A DNA stretch of 64,000 bases from Calamus simplicifolius (GCA_900491605.1 UESW01003828.1:1104422-1168421), one strand, 5' to 3'. Positions 49,101-60,409 are shown, numbered from the stretch's first letter. Translations and numbers: made by a program. Notes: generated by a model not told the origin, from the letters alone.

Positions 49101-49252
49101 ACTTTATAAGAGAACATGTAGCTAATAATGAAATTTGTCTTGAATATGTTAATACTAAAGAACAATTAGCTGATATATTTACAAAACCTTTGAGTGAAGA
49201 GAGATTTTGTTATCTTAGAGGTGAATTAGGGATATGTGACCCTTTGGATTGA
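46138..49252 (+). pseudogene. Copia D pol: protease-integrase-RT-RNase H
   Basis: Open from 46138 to 47007: protease WYLDSGCSRHMTGD (about 46171), GAG-pre-integrase WLWHRRLGHAS, integrase zinc finger CDACQFGKQTRNSF, MDLFGPTRTTSL and SDHGTEF. A shift at about 47005 breaks integrase; PQQNGVVERKNRT follows in the other frame. Then 47092-48180: integrase end, AFGCKCFIHN, RT GSKWVFRNKLDENG, FQMDVKSAFLNGFI. A shift at 48140 and another at about 48215 precede YVDDIVFGATNN (48307) and RNase H YSDSDYAGCKLD. A last shift near 48950 precedes the C-terminus, ending TGA 49250-49252. AEAEY reads AKAEY, altering the RNase H Glu. Confidence 0.94.
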
Positions 49253-49750
49253 TTTTGATACTCTAAGGAATGACTATCTAGATTTCTATTAATTCTTGAT
49301 ATTCCTTTCATAATTTTAGGGATAAATTATCTAGTCATCTGAGCAATTTGATTCTTCATTCTCCAAAATTTTATCAAGATTTTATCAAATTTATTTTGAC
49401 AAGTTTCAGATGTTTGAATCTCAATTATTTTTCTCTGAAATTGTCAGTGGAGTCGACACCTCAGAATGAGGAGTCGATACCTTGTCTGTGTCACTCTCGG
49501 TCCCTGACCTTGGAGCCGACACCCGTATAAGTGGAGCCGACTCCAGTTTGAGCGCTGACTGTGTTAGCGATTTGGAGTCGACACCCGACTTTGCGGGAGT
49601 CGACACCTGGGAATCCCAAATCGATTTATTAGGGCAGAGTCGACACCTCATCATTTCGTAACTTTTCGAATCCTCCACTAAATTCCTCCAAAACTCTCTC
49701 AAAGCCTCCCCATCTCTAATTCCACTCTACCAAGCTTTCCTAAGGATCCA
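49253..49750 (+). promoter_or_regulatory. Pol-to-extra-ORF spacer with motif array (copia D)
   Basis: 498 bp. A T-rich run ends GTCAG at 49447 (possible splice acceptor). From 49449 to 49647 there are seven motifs of the GGAGTCGACACC/GGAGCCGACTCC type, then a CT-rich leader to the ATG at 49751. Stops in all frames rule out readthrough from pol. Confidence 0.6.
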
Positions 49751-51106
49751 ATGGCGCCTAAGAGGAGAGGTTCGGTGATTGGAGTGCCTGTGGTGACCGA
49801 AAAACGCTCTGTGAGGCGACCCATCCGCGAGCCGTCTCCAAGCGAGGATTCCTCCACCGATTCAGATAATCCCAACACCACTTCACCTCAGGTAGATACC
49901 CTAGCAGGGAGGGTAATCACAATGGGTAGGAAAGTTGACTTTGAGTTCTTTCAATCCGAAGGTTTTTTGATTGGTAATCAACTCAAGGAGCTTGGATGGG
50001 ATAGAGTTTGTTCTCTTGATGTTCCTACTTACCCAGCACTAGTGAAAGAATTTTACTTTAATTTATCAAGAGGTGATGTGGTTTAGTGAGCTCTGTTAGA
50101 GGCAAACGGATTCATCTTACATTTCAAAAATTAGGAAATCTCCTGAGCATCCCCATTACCGGATTAGCTGCGGATATGCACAGTGAGAGATCAGCGGCCC
50201 TATCAAGGATGTTAGGGAGAGATGTTGAAGAATTTGAGGAGATTAGGGCTAACCAGTTGCCCTTGGAATTAAGATTGCTACACAACATTTGCAGTAGAAT
50301 TTTGTTCCCAAAGACCGGTCGTTTTGAGTATGTCTCCGAGCGGGACATTGTTGTGATGGACAGTATTTTGACCAGTCAACCCATTAACCTAGCTGCTATG
50401 ATGATATTTTATATGGCCGAGGCTGGAGGAAAGAGAAGATCGTCACTACCCTACGGCATGGTTTTAACAATGGTATTCAGAAGCCAAGGGGTTGTAATTT
50501 TAGACAATGAACCCTCCAAGAACTTGAGACATACTGATTATTACAGTCTGGCCACTTTGCATAGGATGGGATTTGTAAAGGTGAACGGCAATGGGAAAGG
50601 AAAGGTATCTTGGATGAGAGAGCCCCTAAGCCTAGACATTTGAACCTTGTGAGGCTGGTCCATCTGTGAGGGTTTCCTCTCCACAGCCGAGGAGTCCTAT
50701 TCCTGCCCCTGCACCTGCTCATATTCATGTTTAGCCATCTACTTCATCAGTTGGATTTTCAGACCTTCAAATGGAGCAACTCAAATGCTTGCTTGCTGCT
50801 CAGAAGGATGAACTGAAGACTGAGTTTGATAACAAATTTATGAATCTTAAAGAAACTCTTTATTCCTTAGATGATCGGATTGCCAAAATTGAGTCTACTC
50901 TTAGCTCTTCTGCTGGATCTTTAAGTAGTGATTTGAAGAATATATTTGAAGAACTTAAAGACATCTGTGGAGATTCTGAGACCTATTCAAAGTGCAATGC
51001 AGAGCTTCAAGATAAAATTATGACTGCTTGCTCTTTTGTTGATAGAAGGTTGAAAGAATTTGTAGCCACTCAAAATGATGGAATGGGAAAGATTTTGATC
51101 ATTTGA
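49751..51106 (+). pseudogene. Extra ORF of copia D (about 450 codons, two or three breaks)
   Basis: ATG at 49751 (MAPKRRGSVIGVPVVTEKR) with a basic, then Ser/Asp-rich head. MGRKVDFEFFQSEGF, KELGWDRVCSLDVPTYPAL and KEFYFNLSRGD run to a shift at about 50075. The next frame (from 50086) has SSVRGKRIHLTFQKLGNLL, SRMLGRDVEEFEEIRANQL, LFPKTGRFEYVSERDIVV and NLRHTDYYSLATLHRMGF, to a stop at 50641-50643. The coiled-coil tail (MNLKETLYSLDDRIAKIEST, IFEELKDICGDSETYSKC) is read from 50771 to 51106. No transmembrane or signal sequence is seen, so it does not look like an envelope protein. Confidence 0.88.
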
Positions 51107-51757
51107 CAAGGATCATTAGAAACAATCTGTAATTTTCTTGTAATGAAGTCAAAGTTTTTTTTGTAATGAGATATGTTTAGTTTTTGATGTTTGTAATGAA
51201 AGTTTAAATTTTTGATGTAATGAAAGCACGGTTCCTTTTGTAATACTTAACTTTTGATGAAATGAAATTATCTTTTGATCTATCAATTTTATCTTTTGAC
51301 TTAACTTTTCTTTATCTTTTTGTTGATTACAAAAAAGGGGGAGAAAGTTATGTCGTATATGCATTTGGGAGAAAGTTATGTCGTATATGCATTTGAGTTA
51401 TGTCGTATATGCATTTGAGTGAAAGCTGTGTCATATATGCATTGATTAGTATTTGATTGATTAGTATCAAATTAGTTTGAAAATACATAAATAAGCTTAA
51501 GTGAACATCATATATGCATTGATTAGTTATGCTTTAATTGGTATTTATTTAATTGGTATCAAATATGTAAAGTAATAGGAAGAACAATTAATAAATATGT
51601 AAAGCAATAGGGAGATACAATTGATAATTTGAACTTCACAGGGGGAGCTACCTTATTCAGGGGGAGCTTGCTTGTGAGGATCACTTTCTTGAAAATTTTA
51701 ATTTAAGAATACTATGCATATACTCAATATTTTTATAATCATCAAAAAGGGGGAGAT
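51107..51757 (+). other. Copia D 3' untranslated tail with repeated polypurine tracts
   Basis: ACAAAAAAGGGGGAGAAAG at about 51330-51348, GGGGGAGCT at about 51641 and 51660, and AAAAAGGGGGAGAT at 51744-51757 directly before the LTR. Four tandem copies of a 22-28 bp unit with ATGTCGTATATGCATTTG lie at about 51338-51443. No gene. Confidence 0.75.
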
Positions 51758-53230
51758 TGTTGACCCAATTATTGATTTTGATGATTAATAAAGGAATTGA
51801 GCATATTTATTTGATTACTAATGGATTTGATAAGTATTTCAGGGCTTAAATTTTTTGATTGATTTAAAGGTATTAAGAAATGAGTTTTGAATTAATTGCA
51901 AATTAAAGTTTCAAAGTTTCAGAACCTGGAGTCGACACCTAGAATTCCTGGAGCCGATCCCATGGCCTGTCAAATATTCTTCTGATTTTTGATACGTTCC
52001 GGAGCTGACACCTAGAGTTTTGGAGTCGACACTTACAGTGTCTGGAGCCGACTCCGATACGAGGATAGAACGCTTTTTTCTGAGCATCTTGGAGCCGACA
52101 CACACAGTATTTTGGAGCCGACACCTGACGATGGCGAGCCGACACCTAACTTTTTCGGAGCCGACTCCTCGACGAACTCAGAACTTTCTATTTTTGGATA
52201 AACGACTTGGAGTCGACACTAAAAAGTTGGAGCTGACTCCAACCTGTCTGGATGAAAATTTAAAATGCCAGATCAGCTCTAACGGTAATATTTCTTTTTA
52301 CCTAACTTCTAACGGATATATTTTGTTTCCAGGTACATTCCAACGGCTAGTTTTCTTCCAAAAATAGATTAAAGAAAATCTATAAAAGGGAGAACGCCCG
52401 TTTGAAAAAGAACAATGAAAAGAAAAAATGGAAAATAGAGAGAATATTCAAATTAAAATTCCGAGAAGTCTTGAGCCTGAAATCCAAGAGAGAAGTATTC
52501 AAATTCAAATCCTTCCACTTCACAAAGCTCTAAGAAGAATCCAAGGCATTCAAATTTGAAAAATCAAAGGATTCACAAAAGGGGGAAGAAGCTCTGTTTT
52601 GAAGACTTTCCAACTTCTCATCTGTAACATTTGCAACGAATCAAAGCTAAGGCCTGATTCAACATCTCTAAAGAGAAGAGAAAAAGAAGAAAAGAAGAAA
52701 AGCTCAAATCCAATCCACTTCAAACAGGCTTTTCTAAACCTTGTTCATTTATTTAAATATTTGCTCATTTAAGGAGCTGTCTTGTATCTTAAACATTATT
52801 CTTTCTTGTTTTTGCTGGTTCAAAGGGGGATTGAACTAGTGGAGGTTGTATACCTCGGGTCAAGCTAGTTTAGCTTGAGTTTAGGGTTTTGTGCTGGTGA
52901 GCCCGAAAAATCGGCTGGGTTCATTGTGATCCCGAGTAAAACAACAAGTTGTGAGTTATGATCTTGGAAAACAACTCTATTGTAATCAAGTCGATTATAG
53001 TGTGGACCCAAGTGAGTCTTGGGAGTGGACGTAGGTGTTGGATACACCGAACCACTATAAAATCTTTGTGTTTGCCGTGCTTCTATTATCTCTATCTCTA
53101 TCTCCTTGTTTGTGCTTTATATTTGCATTGCATTTAGTTTCATTTATCTTAAAGCCAATAGTTTTTTAAAAGGTTAAAATTTTTAAACAACCCAATTCCC
53201 CCCCCCCTTGGGTTGCCATCTGGGCCAACA
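51758..53230 (+). repeat. 3' LTR of copia D (1473 bp)
   Basis: Starts TGTTGACCCAATTATTG and ends GGGCCAACA, with TATA box at 52381-52387. It differs from the 5' copy by scattered substitutions, one fewer motif near 52010 and a short insertion (GGTACATTCCA) near 52331. Followed by GGAAG. Confidence 0.95.
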
Positions 53231-54223
53231 GGAAGGTTGCTTTCACATAGCATGGTACGGGCCATATCCTCTAAAGTTCTATTCTTTCTTTCTACAACTC
53301 TGTTTTGTTGAGGTGTTCTAGGTGCAAAAAATTTATGATGAATGCCATGTTCAATGCAGAAATTTTTAAATAAGTGATTTTTAAATTCTGTGCCATGATC
53401 ACTTCTAAGAGACACTATGGTGTCGTTTTTCTCATTAGTGATTTTCTTGAAGAATTTCATGAATATAGGGAAAGTCTCATCCTTATGAGCCAAAAATAAT
53501 ACCCAAGTGAATCTAGAATAATCATCTACTATCATAAGACCATATTTCTTTTCTTCTAGACTAGTGGTTCTAGTAAGTCCAAAAAGGTCCAATATGAAGT
53601 AGCTCTAGTGGCCTAGAAGTAGAAACAATATTTTTAGATTTGAAAGAGTTTCTAGTTTGTTTTCCAAATTGACATGCATCACAAATTTTGTTATTTTCAA
53701 AATCTAACTTTGGAAGACCTTTAACTAAATCCATTTTAATTAATTTTGAAATTAGGTGTGTGCTTGCGTGACCTAATCTACGATGCCATAGCCATCCAAT
53801 CTCATTCACATTAGCATTATTAGCAACTAGGCAATGATTACTAGTAGACATATTGTCTAAATCAATTAAGTATACATTGTCATTTCTATTACCAACAAAT
53901 ATAATGCTATTGTCTATGGGATTAGAAATAGTGCAAATGGAAGCTTCAAATGAAACTTTGAAACCTTTATCATACAATTGGCTAATGCAAATCAAATTAT
54001 GCTTTAAACCATCTACATATAAAATATTTTCTATAAAAGTGGAGGGAGTTATTTGAATTTTATCAAATTCCATAATTTGGCCTTTACCATTGTCTCCAAA
54101 TGTAACAACTCCTCCTCTTTTATCTTCAAGGGTGATGAATTGATCTTTGTCACCCGTCATGTGCCTTGAGAAGCCACTATCAAGATACCACTTTCGTTTT
54201 GATCTTTTGGTCGTAAGACACTC
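53231..54223 (-). pseudogene. Copia C pol, 5' half: protease and integrase
   Basis: Minus strand from the putative splice acceptor. Protease WYLDSGFSRHMTGD (about 54190; Cys replaced by Phe relative to D), FGDNGKGQIMEFDKIQI, GAG-pre-integrase GWLWHRRLGHASTHLISKLI (about 53780), CDACQFGKQTRNSF. A shift at about 53590 precedes the integrase core (LVIVDDYSR-type, SDHGTEFKNHLF, PQQNRVVERKNRT). The frame runs into copia D at AMLCESNLP codons. The remainder of the integrase is at 42944 and below. Confidence 0.92.
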
Positions 54224-54815
54224 CTGCAAGATTATCAAATCTTATGTTTAGGTACCCAAGCTTTCTTGGATCCTTCATGGTTAGTAGCAATAAGGATTAT
54301 TTCTTTCGGAACCCATATTTTCTTCCCTTTTGTACTTAAATTCTTATTAATTTTTCTATAATTGCATTCATAAGCTTTATGTCCTTTCTTGTTACAGCAA
54401 TAACATGAAATATCATTTTTATCTTGTTTCTTTATAAAGAAATTTTTAACAAACTTTTGTTTCTTGTTAGGCTTATAACCTAATCCAGCTTTGTCAAATA
54501 CAGCTCTTTGATTACTTAATAGCAAATTAAGTTTTTTAGAACTATATGTAAATTTATCAACTATAATTTATTTTTATCAACTTCTTTTTAAGCTAAGGTT
54601 TTCACTTGAAATCAATTCTTTTTTTTTATCAAATTTTTATTTTCAGATTTCAGTTCTTCAACTTCATGAGTTAATTTATCCTTTTCTTTGACAAGATTTA
54701 AATTATCATTTTTTAAAGATTTGTTTTTCATTTTCAAGACTTTAAAATCACTAACTAATTCGTTAAATGCATCAAACAATTCATCAAAGGTAAAGTCATG
54801 AGTTTCGGTACTTAC
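54224..54815 (-). other. Candidate gag-pol intron (copia C)
   Basis: On minus: GATGACGAG|GTAAGTACC at 54816/54815 and ATAATCTTGCAG|GAG at 54224/54223. 592 bp, phase 0, same boundaries as in A, D and E. Confidence 0.55.
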
Positions 54816-55875
54816 CTCATCGTCATTTGCCATAAAGCAAATGTTTGCAACTTTCTTTTGTTCCTCCTCAGAAGAGGATTCTTCACTAACGCTCCATGTT
54901 GCAACATAAGCCTTCTTCTTCTTTTTGTAAGCTTTCTTCAATTGAGGACAGTCATATCTAAAGTGCCTCGGTTTCTTACATTCATAACATATGAGGGGGT
55001 CTTTCTCTTTGTCCTTGTCCTTCTCTTTTTCTTTTTCACTTTCCATTTTTGTTCCAAACTTTTTCTTATGGAAAGGTCTCCTTCTTTGCATAAACTTTTT
55101 GAACTTCTTTGCAAGAAGGGTTGTCTCATCATCTTCCTCTTCTTTCTCACTGCAGCTTGTTTCCTTTTCTGCAGCTTTAAGGGCAATCGTTCTCTTTTTT
55201 TGACCTCTTCCTCTTGATGTTGCTTCATAGTCAGTTCATGGGTCATCAAGGATCCATGTAGCTCTTCTAAAGGTAATGTATTTAAATCTTTGGCTTCTTG
55301 GATGGTAGTTACTTTGCTTCCCATGATCTTAGAAGAGACCTAAGAATTTTACGAACCAAATCAGAATTAGTATAGGTCTTACCAAGACTTTTTAGACCAT
55401 TTACAATATCAGTAAATCTAGTGTACATGCATGTGATAGTTTCAATTTGTTTCATGCTAAACAATTCATATTTGTGCACTAGAATATTGATTTTTGATTC
55501 TTTTACTTGATTAGTACCCTCATGGGTAACTTCTAATCTATCTCAAATTTCTTTTGCAGAAATACATGTAGAAATTCTATTAAATTCGTTAGCATCTAAA
55601 GCACAATATAAAACATTCATGGCTTTTGCATTGAGCTGAGCCATTTTCCTATAGTTCTCATTCCAATCCCTTTTGGGTTTAGGAACTATTGAACCATCTA
55701 CTAAATGTGTGGGTGTGCTAGGTCCATTAGTGATTACACTCCATAGTTCATAATCTAAAGCTTGAATAAAAATTTTCATTCTAGCTTTCCAATAAGAATA
55801 ATTTAAACCATTAAATAAAGGAGGTCTATTTGTAGAATGACCTTCAGCAAATGAAGATCCAGCTTGAGCTGCCAT
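54235..55875 (-). pseudogene. Copia C gag
   Basis: ATG at 55875-55873 (MAAQAGSSFAEGHST). The N-terminal domain is continuous for 110 codons, including the junction that is shifted in A and D, then a TGA replaces Trp in the EIWDRLEV motif (about 55543). One base is lost near 55310. From 55091 the frame is open through zinc knuckle 1 (CYECKKPRHFRYDC, Gly changed to Arg) and the coiled coil to about 54612. Zinc knuckle 2 CYCCNKKGHKAYEC and KIWVPKEIIL follow (54525-54235), stop TGA 54235-54237. Confidence 0.9.
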
Positions 55876-55937
55876 TTGGATCTTTAACTCTTGATCGTTG
55901 GATCAAACTGAGAATGAGCACAAGCTCTGATACCAAT

Positions 55938-57490
55938 TCTTGGCCCAGATGGCAACCCAAGAGGGGGGGTGAATTGGGTTCTAAAAAAATTTAACACTTT
56001 AAAACTAAGTGCCTGATTGAAAGTGGTTGAGTGCAATGAATAGATAAATGCTAAGCATAAATAAATGAGATAGAGAGAGAGACAAAGCGCAGCAAACACA
56101 AAGATTTTATAGTGGTTCGGTGTATCCAACACCTACGTCCACTCCCAAGCAGCACTTGGGTCCACACTATAATCCACTTGATTACAGCCGAGTTGTTTTA
56201 CAAGCTCACAACACAAACTTATTATTTTCCCGGGGTCACAATGAACCCAGCTGGTTTTCACGGGCTCACCAGCATAAAACCTAATGACAAGCTATTCTTA
56301 GCTTGTCTCGAGGTATACTACCTCCACTAATTTAATCCTGATTGAATTAGCCAACAATAAAAAAATAGAGTTTTGAATACACAACAGCTCCTCAAATGAG
56401 CAAATATGTAATTAAATAAATAAAGGGTAAGAAAAGCCTGTTTGAAGCGATTTTGATTTGATCTTTTCTTCTTTTCTTCTTCTCCTTTGAAAGATTGAAT
56501 CAGGCCTCAGCTTAGATTCTTCACAGCAATCGCGGTTGAGAAGTTGAAGAAATTTGGGTCTTTTTGAACTTTGCAAATCCTCCGATTTTGAACTTTTGGA
56601 TGCTTTTGATTTCTCTTTGGACTCTCTTGGATTGATGATTTGAGCTCTGAGTCTTTCCTTTTAATTTCTCTCTCAAGATTTTTGGATTTTTTCACAAAAT
56701 ATTTCTCTTTTTCCATTCTATTCTCTTATTTTTCAAACGGTTGGTTCCCCCTTTTTATAGATCTCTTAATCCAAGGTTTTGATTGAAAACTAGCCGTTGT
56801 GAGATGCTTGGATATTTCTACACTCAAAAAAAAATAGCCGTTAGAGATTAAATAGAAAAAATCTTACCGTTGAAGTGCGTTCTGATATTTGAAAAATCTG
56901 TTCCTGACAGGTTGGAGTTGGCTCCAACTTTTCAGGTGTCGGCTCAAATCATGGTGTCCAAAATAGTAATAAGAAGTTTATTGAGGAGTCGGCTCCAAAA
57001 AAGTTAAGTGTCGGCTCAGCGCTTTCGAGAGTCGGCTCCAGAATCCAAGGGTGTCGGCTCCAACATTGTCACAAAACACGTTCTTTGTATCTCAGGTTGG
57101 AGTCGGCTCTGAAATTATTGGTGTCGACTCTAGAATTCTCAGGTGTCGGCTCCCGATCTTCAGGTGTCGGCTCCAAAAACTAATCCAGAAAATACTTCTC
57201 TGTATCTCAGGTTGGAGTCGGCTCCGAAACTGTAGGAGTCGACTCTGGACCGTGCCAAAATTTTAGAAATGTTCTTATACGCCCTAGGGTCGGCTCCTGA
57301 CTGTTTGGGTATCGACTCTAAGTTCTAAACTTTCACAATTTCTTTTAAATTTTGATTCAAAACTTATTTCCTTATACCTTTTGACTGATTAAACATTTTT
57401 AATTCGTGAAACACTTATTAAATTTGTTAGAAACATAGTGAATATACTCATATCTTTTGTTAATCATCAAAATCAATAATTGGGTCAATA
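55938..57490 (-). repeat. 5' LTR of copia C (1553 bp)
   Basis: On minus starts TATTGACCCAATTATTG (57490) and ends GGGCCAAGA (55938), each end with one change from TG...CA. U3 motif array 56900-57330, TATA box at about 56752-56759, hairpins at about 56110-56190. The primer site is just inside (about 55924-55935 on minus, TGGTATCAGAGC). Confidence 0.93.
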
Positions 57491-57495
57491 ATGAG
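57491..57495. repeat. Target-site duplication ATGAG, right copy (copia C)
   Basis: Matches 36713-36717 and re-enters the copia E LTR. Confidence 0.93.
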
Positions 57496-58982
57496 TATAT
57501 TCATTATATTTTAACAAATTTAAAAAGTGTTTCAGGCATTAAGAATGGTTAATCAGTCAAAAGGAATAAGGAAATAAGTTTTGAATCAAATTTTAGTGGA
57601 AATTATTTTAGTTCAGAACTTAGAGTCGACACCTCAACAGTCTGGAGTCGACCCCAGGGCATATCAGAACCTTTTTAGAATTTGGCATGGTCCAGAGTCG
57701 ACACCTGAAACTCTGGAGCCGACTCCAATATGAGATACAGAGAAGTGCCTTCTGCGTCAGTTTTTAGAGCCGACACCTAGAGTTCGGGAGTCAACACCTA
57801 AAAGTTGCGGAGCCGACACCTGAGTTTCTGGAGCAGACTCTAACCTGAGTACAGAGAGCATATTTTTGGACAGTGTTAGAGTTGACACCTTTAGATTCTG
57901 GAGCCGACTCCCGAATGCGTCGAGCTGACACTTAACTTTTTCGGAGCTGACTCCTCAACGATCTTTTGTTACTATTTTTGGACACCCCATCTGGAGCCGA
58001 CACATAAAAAGTTGGAGCTGACTCCAACATGTCAGATGTGGATTTTCAAAAGTGACAGATCAGCTCCAATGGTAATATTTTTCTTACCTAACCTCTAACG
58101 GCTTTTTTTTGTGTGTAGAAACATCCAAGCATCTCACAACGGCTAGTTTTCCATCAAAAACCTTGGATTAAGAAGTCTATAAAAAGGGGATCCGTCCGTT
58201 TAAAAAAGAGTGACAGAAAAGAGAAATATTTTGTGAAAAATCAAAAAATCTTGTGAAAGAAAGAAAGAGAAATCAAGGAGGAAAGACTCCAAGCTCAAAT
58301 CCATCAATCCTAAAGAGTCCAAATAGAAATCCAAAGCATTCAAAGCTCAAAATCAAAGGATTTCCCAAGTGAAAAGAAAGAAAGCAAAAGCCATGTTTTT
58401 CCCTAACTTCTCAACTGTGATTTTTGTGAGGAATTTGAGCTGAGGCCTGATTCAATCATTCAAGGGAGAAGAGAAAAAGAAGAAAAGCACACATCCAAAT
58501 CGCTTCAAACAGGCTTTTCTTACCTTTGTTTATTTAATTGCATATTTGCTCATTTGAGAAGCTATTTTGTATTAAAAACTATATTTTTTATTGTTGTTTA
58601 CTGATTCAATCAGGGGATTAAATTAGTGGAGGTAGTATACCTCGGGAAAAGCTAAGGATAGCTTGTGGTTAGGTTTTATGCTGGTGAGCCTGTGAAAACT
58701 AGCTGGGTTTGTTGTGATCCCAGGCAAAACAACAAGTTAGAGTTGTGAGCTTGTAAAATAACTCGACTATAATCAAGTGGATTATAGTGTGGACCCAAGT
58801 GCTACTTGGGAGTGGACGTAGGTGTTGGATACACCAAACCACTATAAAATCTTTGTGTTTGTCGCACTTTATCTCTCTCTATCTCTCTCACTTATATTGT
58901 GTTCTTTACTTACTGCATCACCTTCACTTGTGCACCTAATTGGCTTCTAGTTTTAAAGTGTTAAAATTTTAAGAACCCAATT
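57496..58982 (+). repeat. 5' LTR of copia E, remainder, 3' end deleted
   Basis: Continues from 36717. Motif array at 57610-58040, TATA box at about 58178-58186, hairpin block at about 58765-58840. It stops at AAGAACCCAATT, about 35-40 bp before the expected LTR end. Confidence 0.9.
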
Positions 58983-59010
58983 TTACTTACTGCATCACCT
59001 TCACTTGTGC
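58982..59010 (+). repeat. 29-bp templated filler at a deletion junction (copia E)
   Basis: An exact copy of 58905-58933 sits between the truncated LTR and gag at the AAAGCCATGAATG codons. Comparison with D implies about 350 bp lost: LTR end, primer site and the first 80-90 gag codons. Confidence 0.85.
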
Positions 59011-60409
59011 TAAAGCCATGAATGTTTTGTATTATTCCTTAGATGTAAACGAATTTAATCATATTTCTACATGTAATTCCGTAAAAGAAATATGGGATAG
59101 GTTAGAGGTTACCTATGAGGGTACAAATCAAGTTAAAGAATCTAAAATTAATATTCTTGTTCATAAATATGAATTGTTTAGTATGGAACAAACTGAATCT
59201 ATAACCTGCATGTATACTAGATTTACTGATATTGTAAATGGTTTAAAAAGTCTTGGCAAGACCTATACTAACTCTGAGTTGGTTCGTAAAATTCTTAGGT
59301 CTCTTCCAAGGTCATGGGAAGCAAAGGTGACTGCAATCCAAGAAGCCAAGGACCTCAAAGCCTTACCTTTGGAGGAGCTACTTGGATCATTGATGACCCA
59401 TGAGTTAACAATGAAGCAGCATATAGAGGAAGACGTCAAGAAGAAGCAACCATTGCTCTTAAGGCTACAGAAATTGAGGAAAGCAGCAGTGAGGATGAAG
59501 AAGATGATGATGAGATAGCTCTTCTTGCTAGAAAGTTTAAGAAATTCATGCAAAGAAGGAGACCCTTCCACAAAAAGAAATCTGAAATTAAGATGGAAGG
59601 TGAAAGGGAAAATGAGAATGAGAAAGAAAAAGAAAAAGAACCCTTGACTTGCTATGAATGTAAGAAGCCGGGACATTTTTGATATGAATGTCCTCAACTA
59701 AAAAAGGGGTATAAGAAGAAGAAAAAGGCATATGTTGCAACATGGAGTGATAGTAAAGAATCATCTTCCAAGGAAGAACAAAAGGAAGTTGCAAACATTT
59801 GCTTCATGGCAAAAGAAGATGATGAGGTAAGTTCTAAAACTCATGACTTTACATTTGAAGAATTATTTGATGCATTTAATGAATTAGTTACCGATTTCAA
59901 AGTTTTGAAAAAGAAGAACAAATCTTTAAAAACTAAAATGTAAATCTTCTTAAAGAGAAAAATGAATTAGATCTTGCAATTAAAAAACTGAAATCTGAAA
60001 AAGAAGATTTTTTAAAGGAAAAGGAATCAATTTCTAATGAAAACATAAAGTTAAAGAAATAATTGAAAAATATAAGGATATAGTTGATAGATTTACTTTA
60101 AGTTCTTCAAAATTAAACATAATTTTAGATAGTCAAAAAGTTATTTTTGACAAGGCAGGATTAGGATATAATCCTCTTTGGAAACAAAAATCTTTGAAAA
60201 ATATTTTTGTATGTGCTGGTCAATCTCCTAATATTACTTGTTTCAAATGTGGTTTAAAAAGACATAAATCATACAAATGTAATATTAAGAAAACTAACAA
60301 GAACTCAATGATTATAGGAAAGAAAATATGGGTTCCGAAAGGAACAATCTTTATTGCTACTAACCATGAAAGACCCAAGAAAGCTTGGGTACCTAAACAA
60401 AAAGTTTGA
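59011..60409 (+). pseudogene. Copia E gag, 5' end deleted
   Basis: Begins at the AMNVLY codons after the deletion. The Gag domain (EIWDRLEVTYEGTNQ, YELFSMEQTESITCMYTRF) is open to about 59450, with a shift before the acidic stretch. Zinc knuckle 1 has a stop in place of Arg (CYECKKPGHF*YEC, about 59680). Coiled coil to about 60150. Zinc knuckle 2 is altered: CFKCGLKRHKSYKC (about 60240), Gly changed to Arg. Stop TGA 60407-60409. Confidence 0.88.

Larger units (their letters stand above)
42945..53230 (+). mobile_element. Copia D: complete Sirevirus-like element, innermost and youngest
   Basis: 10.3 kb on +: 5' LTR 42945-44423, primer site, gag, pol, spacer, extra ORF, polypurine tract, 3' LTR 51758-53230, with GGAAG duplications. 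It has the longest open stretches of the family, but gag, integrase, RT and the extra ORF each hold at least one shift. It belongs to the A/D subfamily and is inserted in a C/E-subfamily copy. Confidence 0.96.
36718..57490 (-). mobile_element. Copia C: Sirevirus-like element with both LTRs, split by copia D
   Basis: Minus strand: 5' LTR 55938-57490, gag, pol, extra ORF, 3' LTR 36718-38264. Copia D plus one duplication copy lies inside its integrase between 42944 and 53231. Without D it is about 10.5 kb. Flanked by ATGAG. It is the copy with the longest readable extra ORF and gag. Confidence 0.95.

Noticed and set aside
49751..51106. Envelope gene interpretation of the extra ORF
   Set aside because: Position fits, but no signal peptide, transmembrane segment or fusion-like region is visible.
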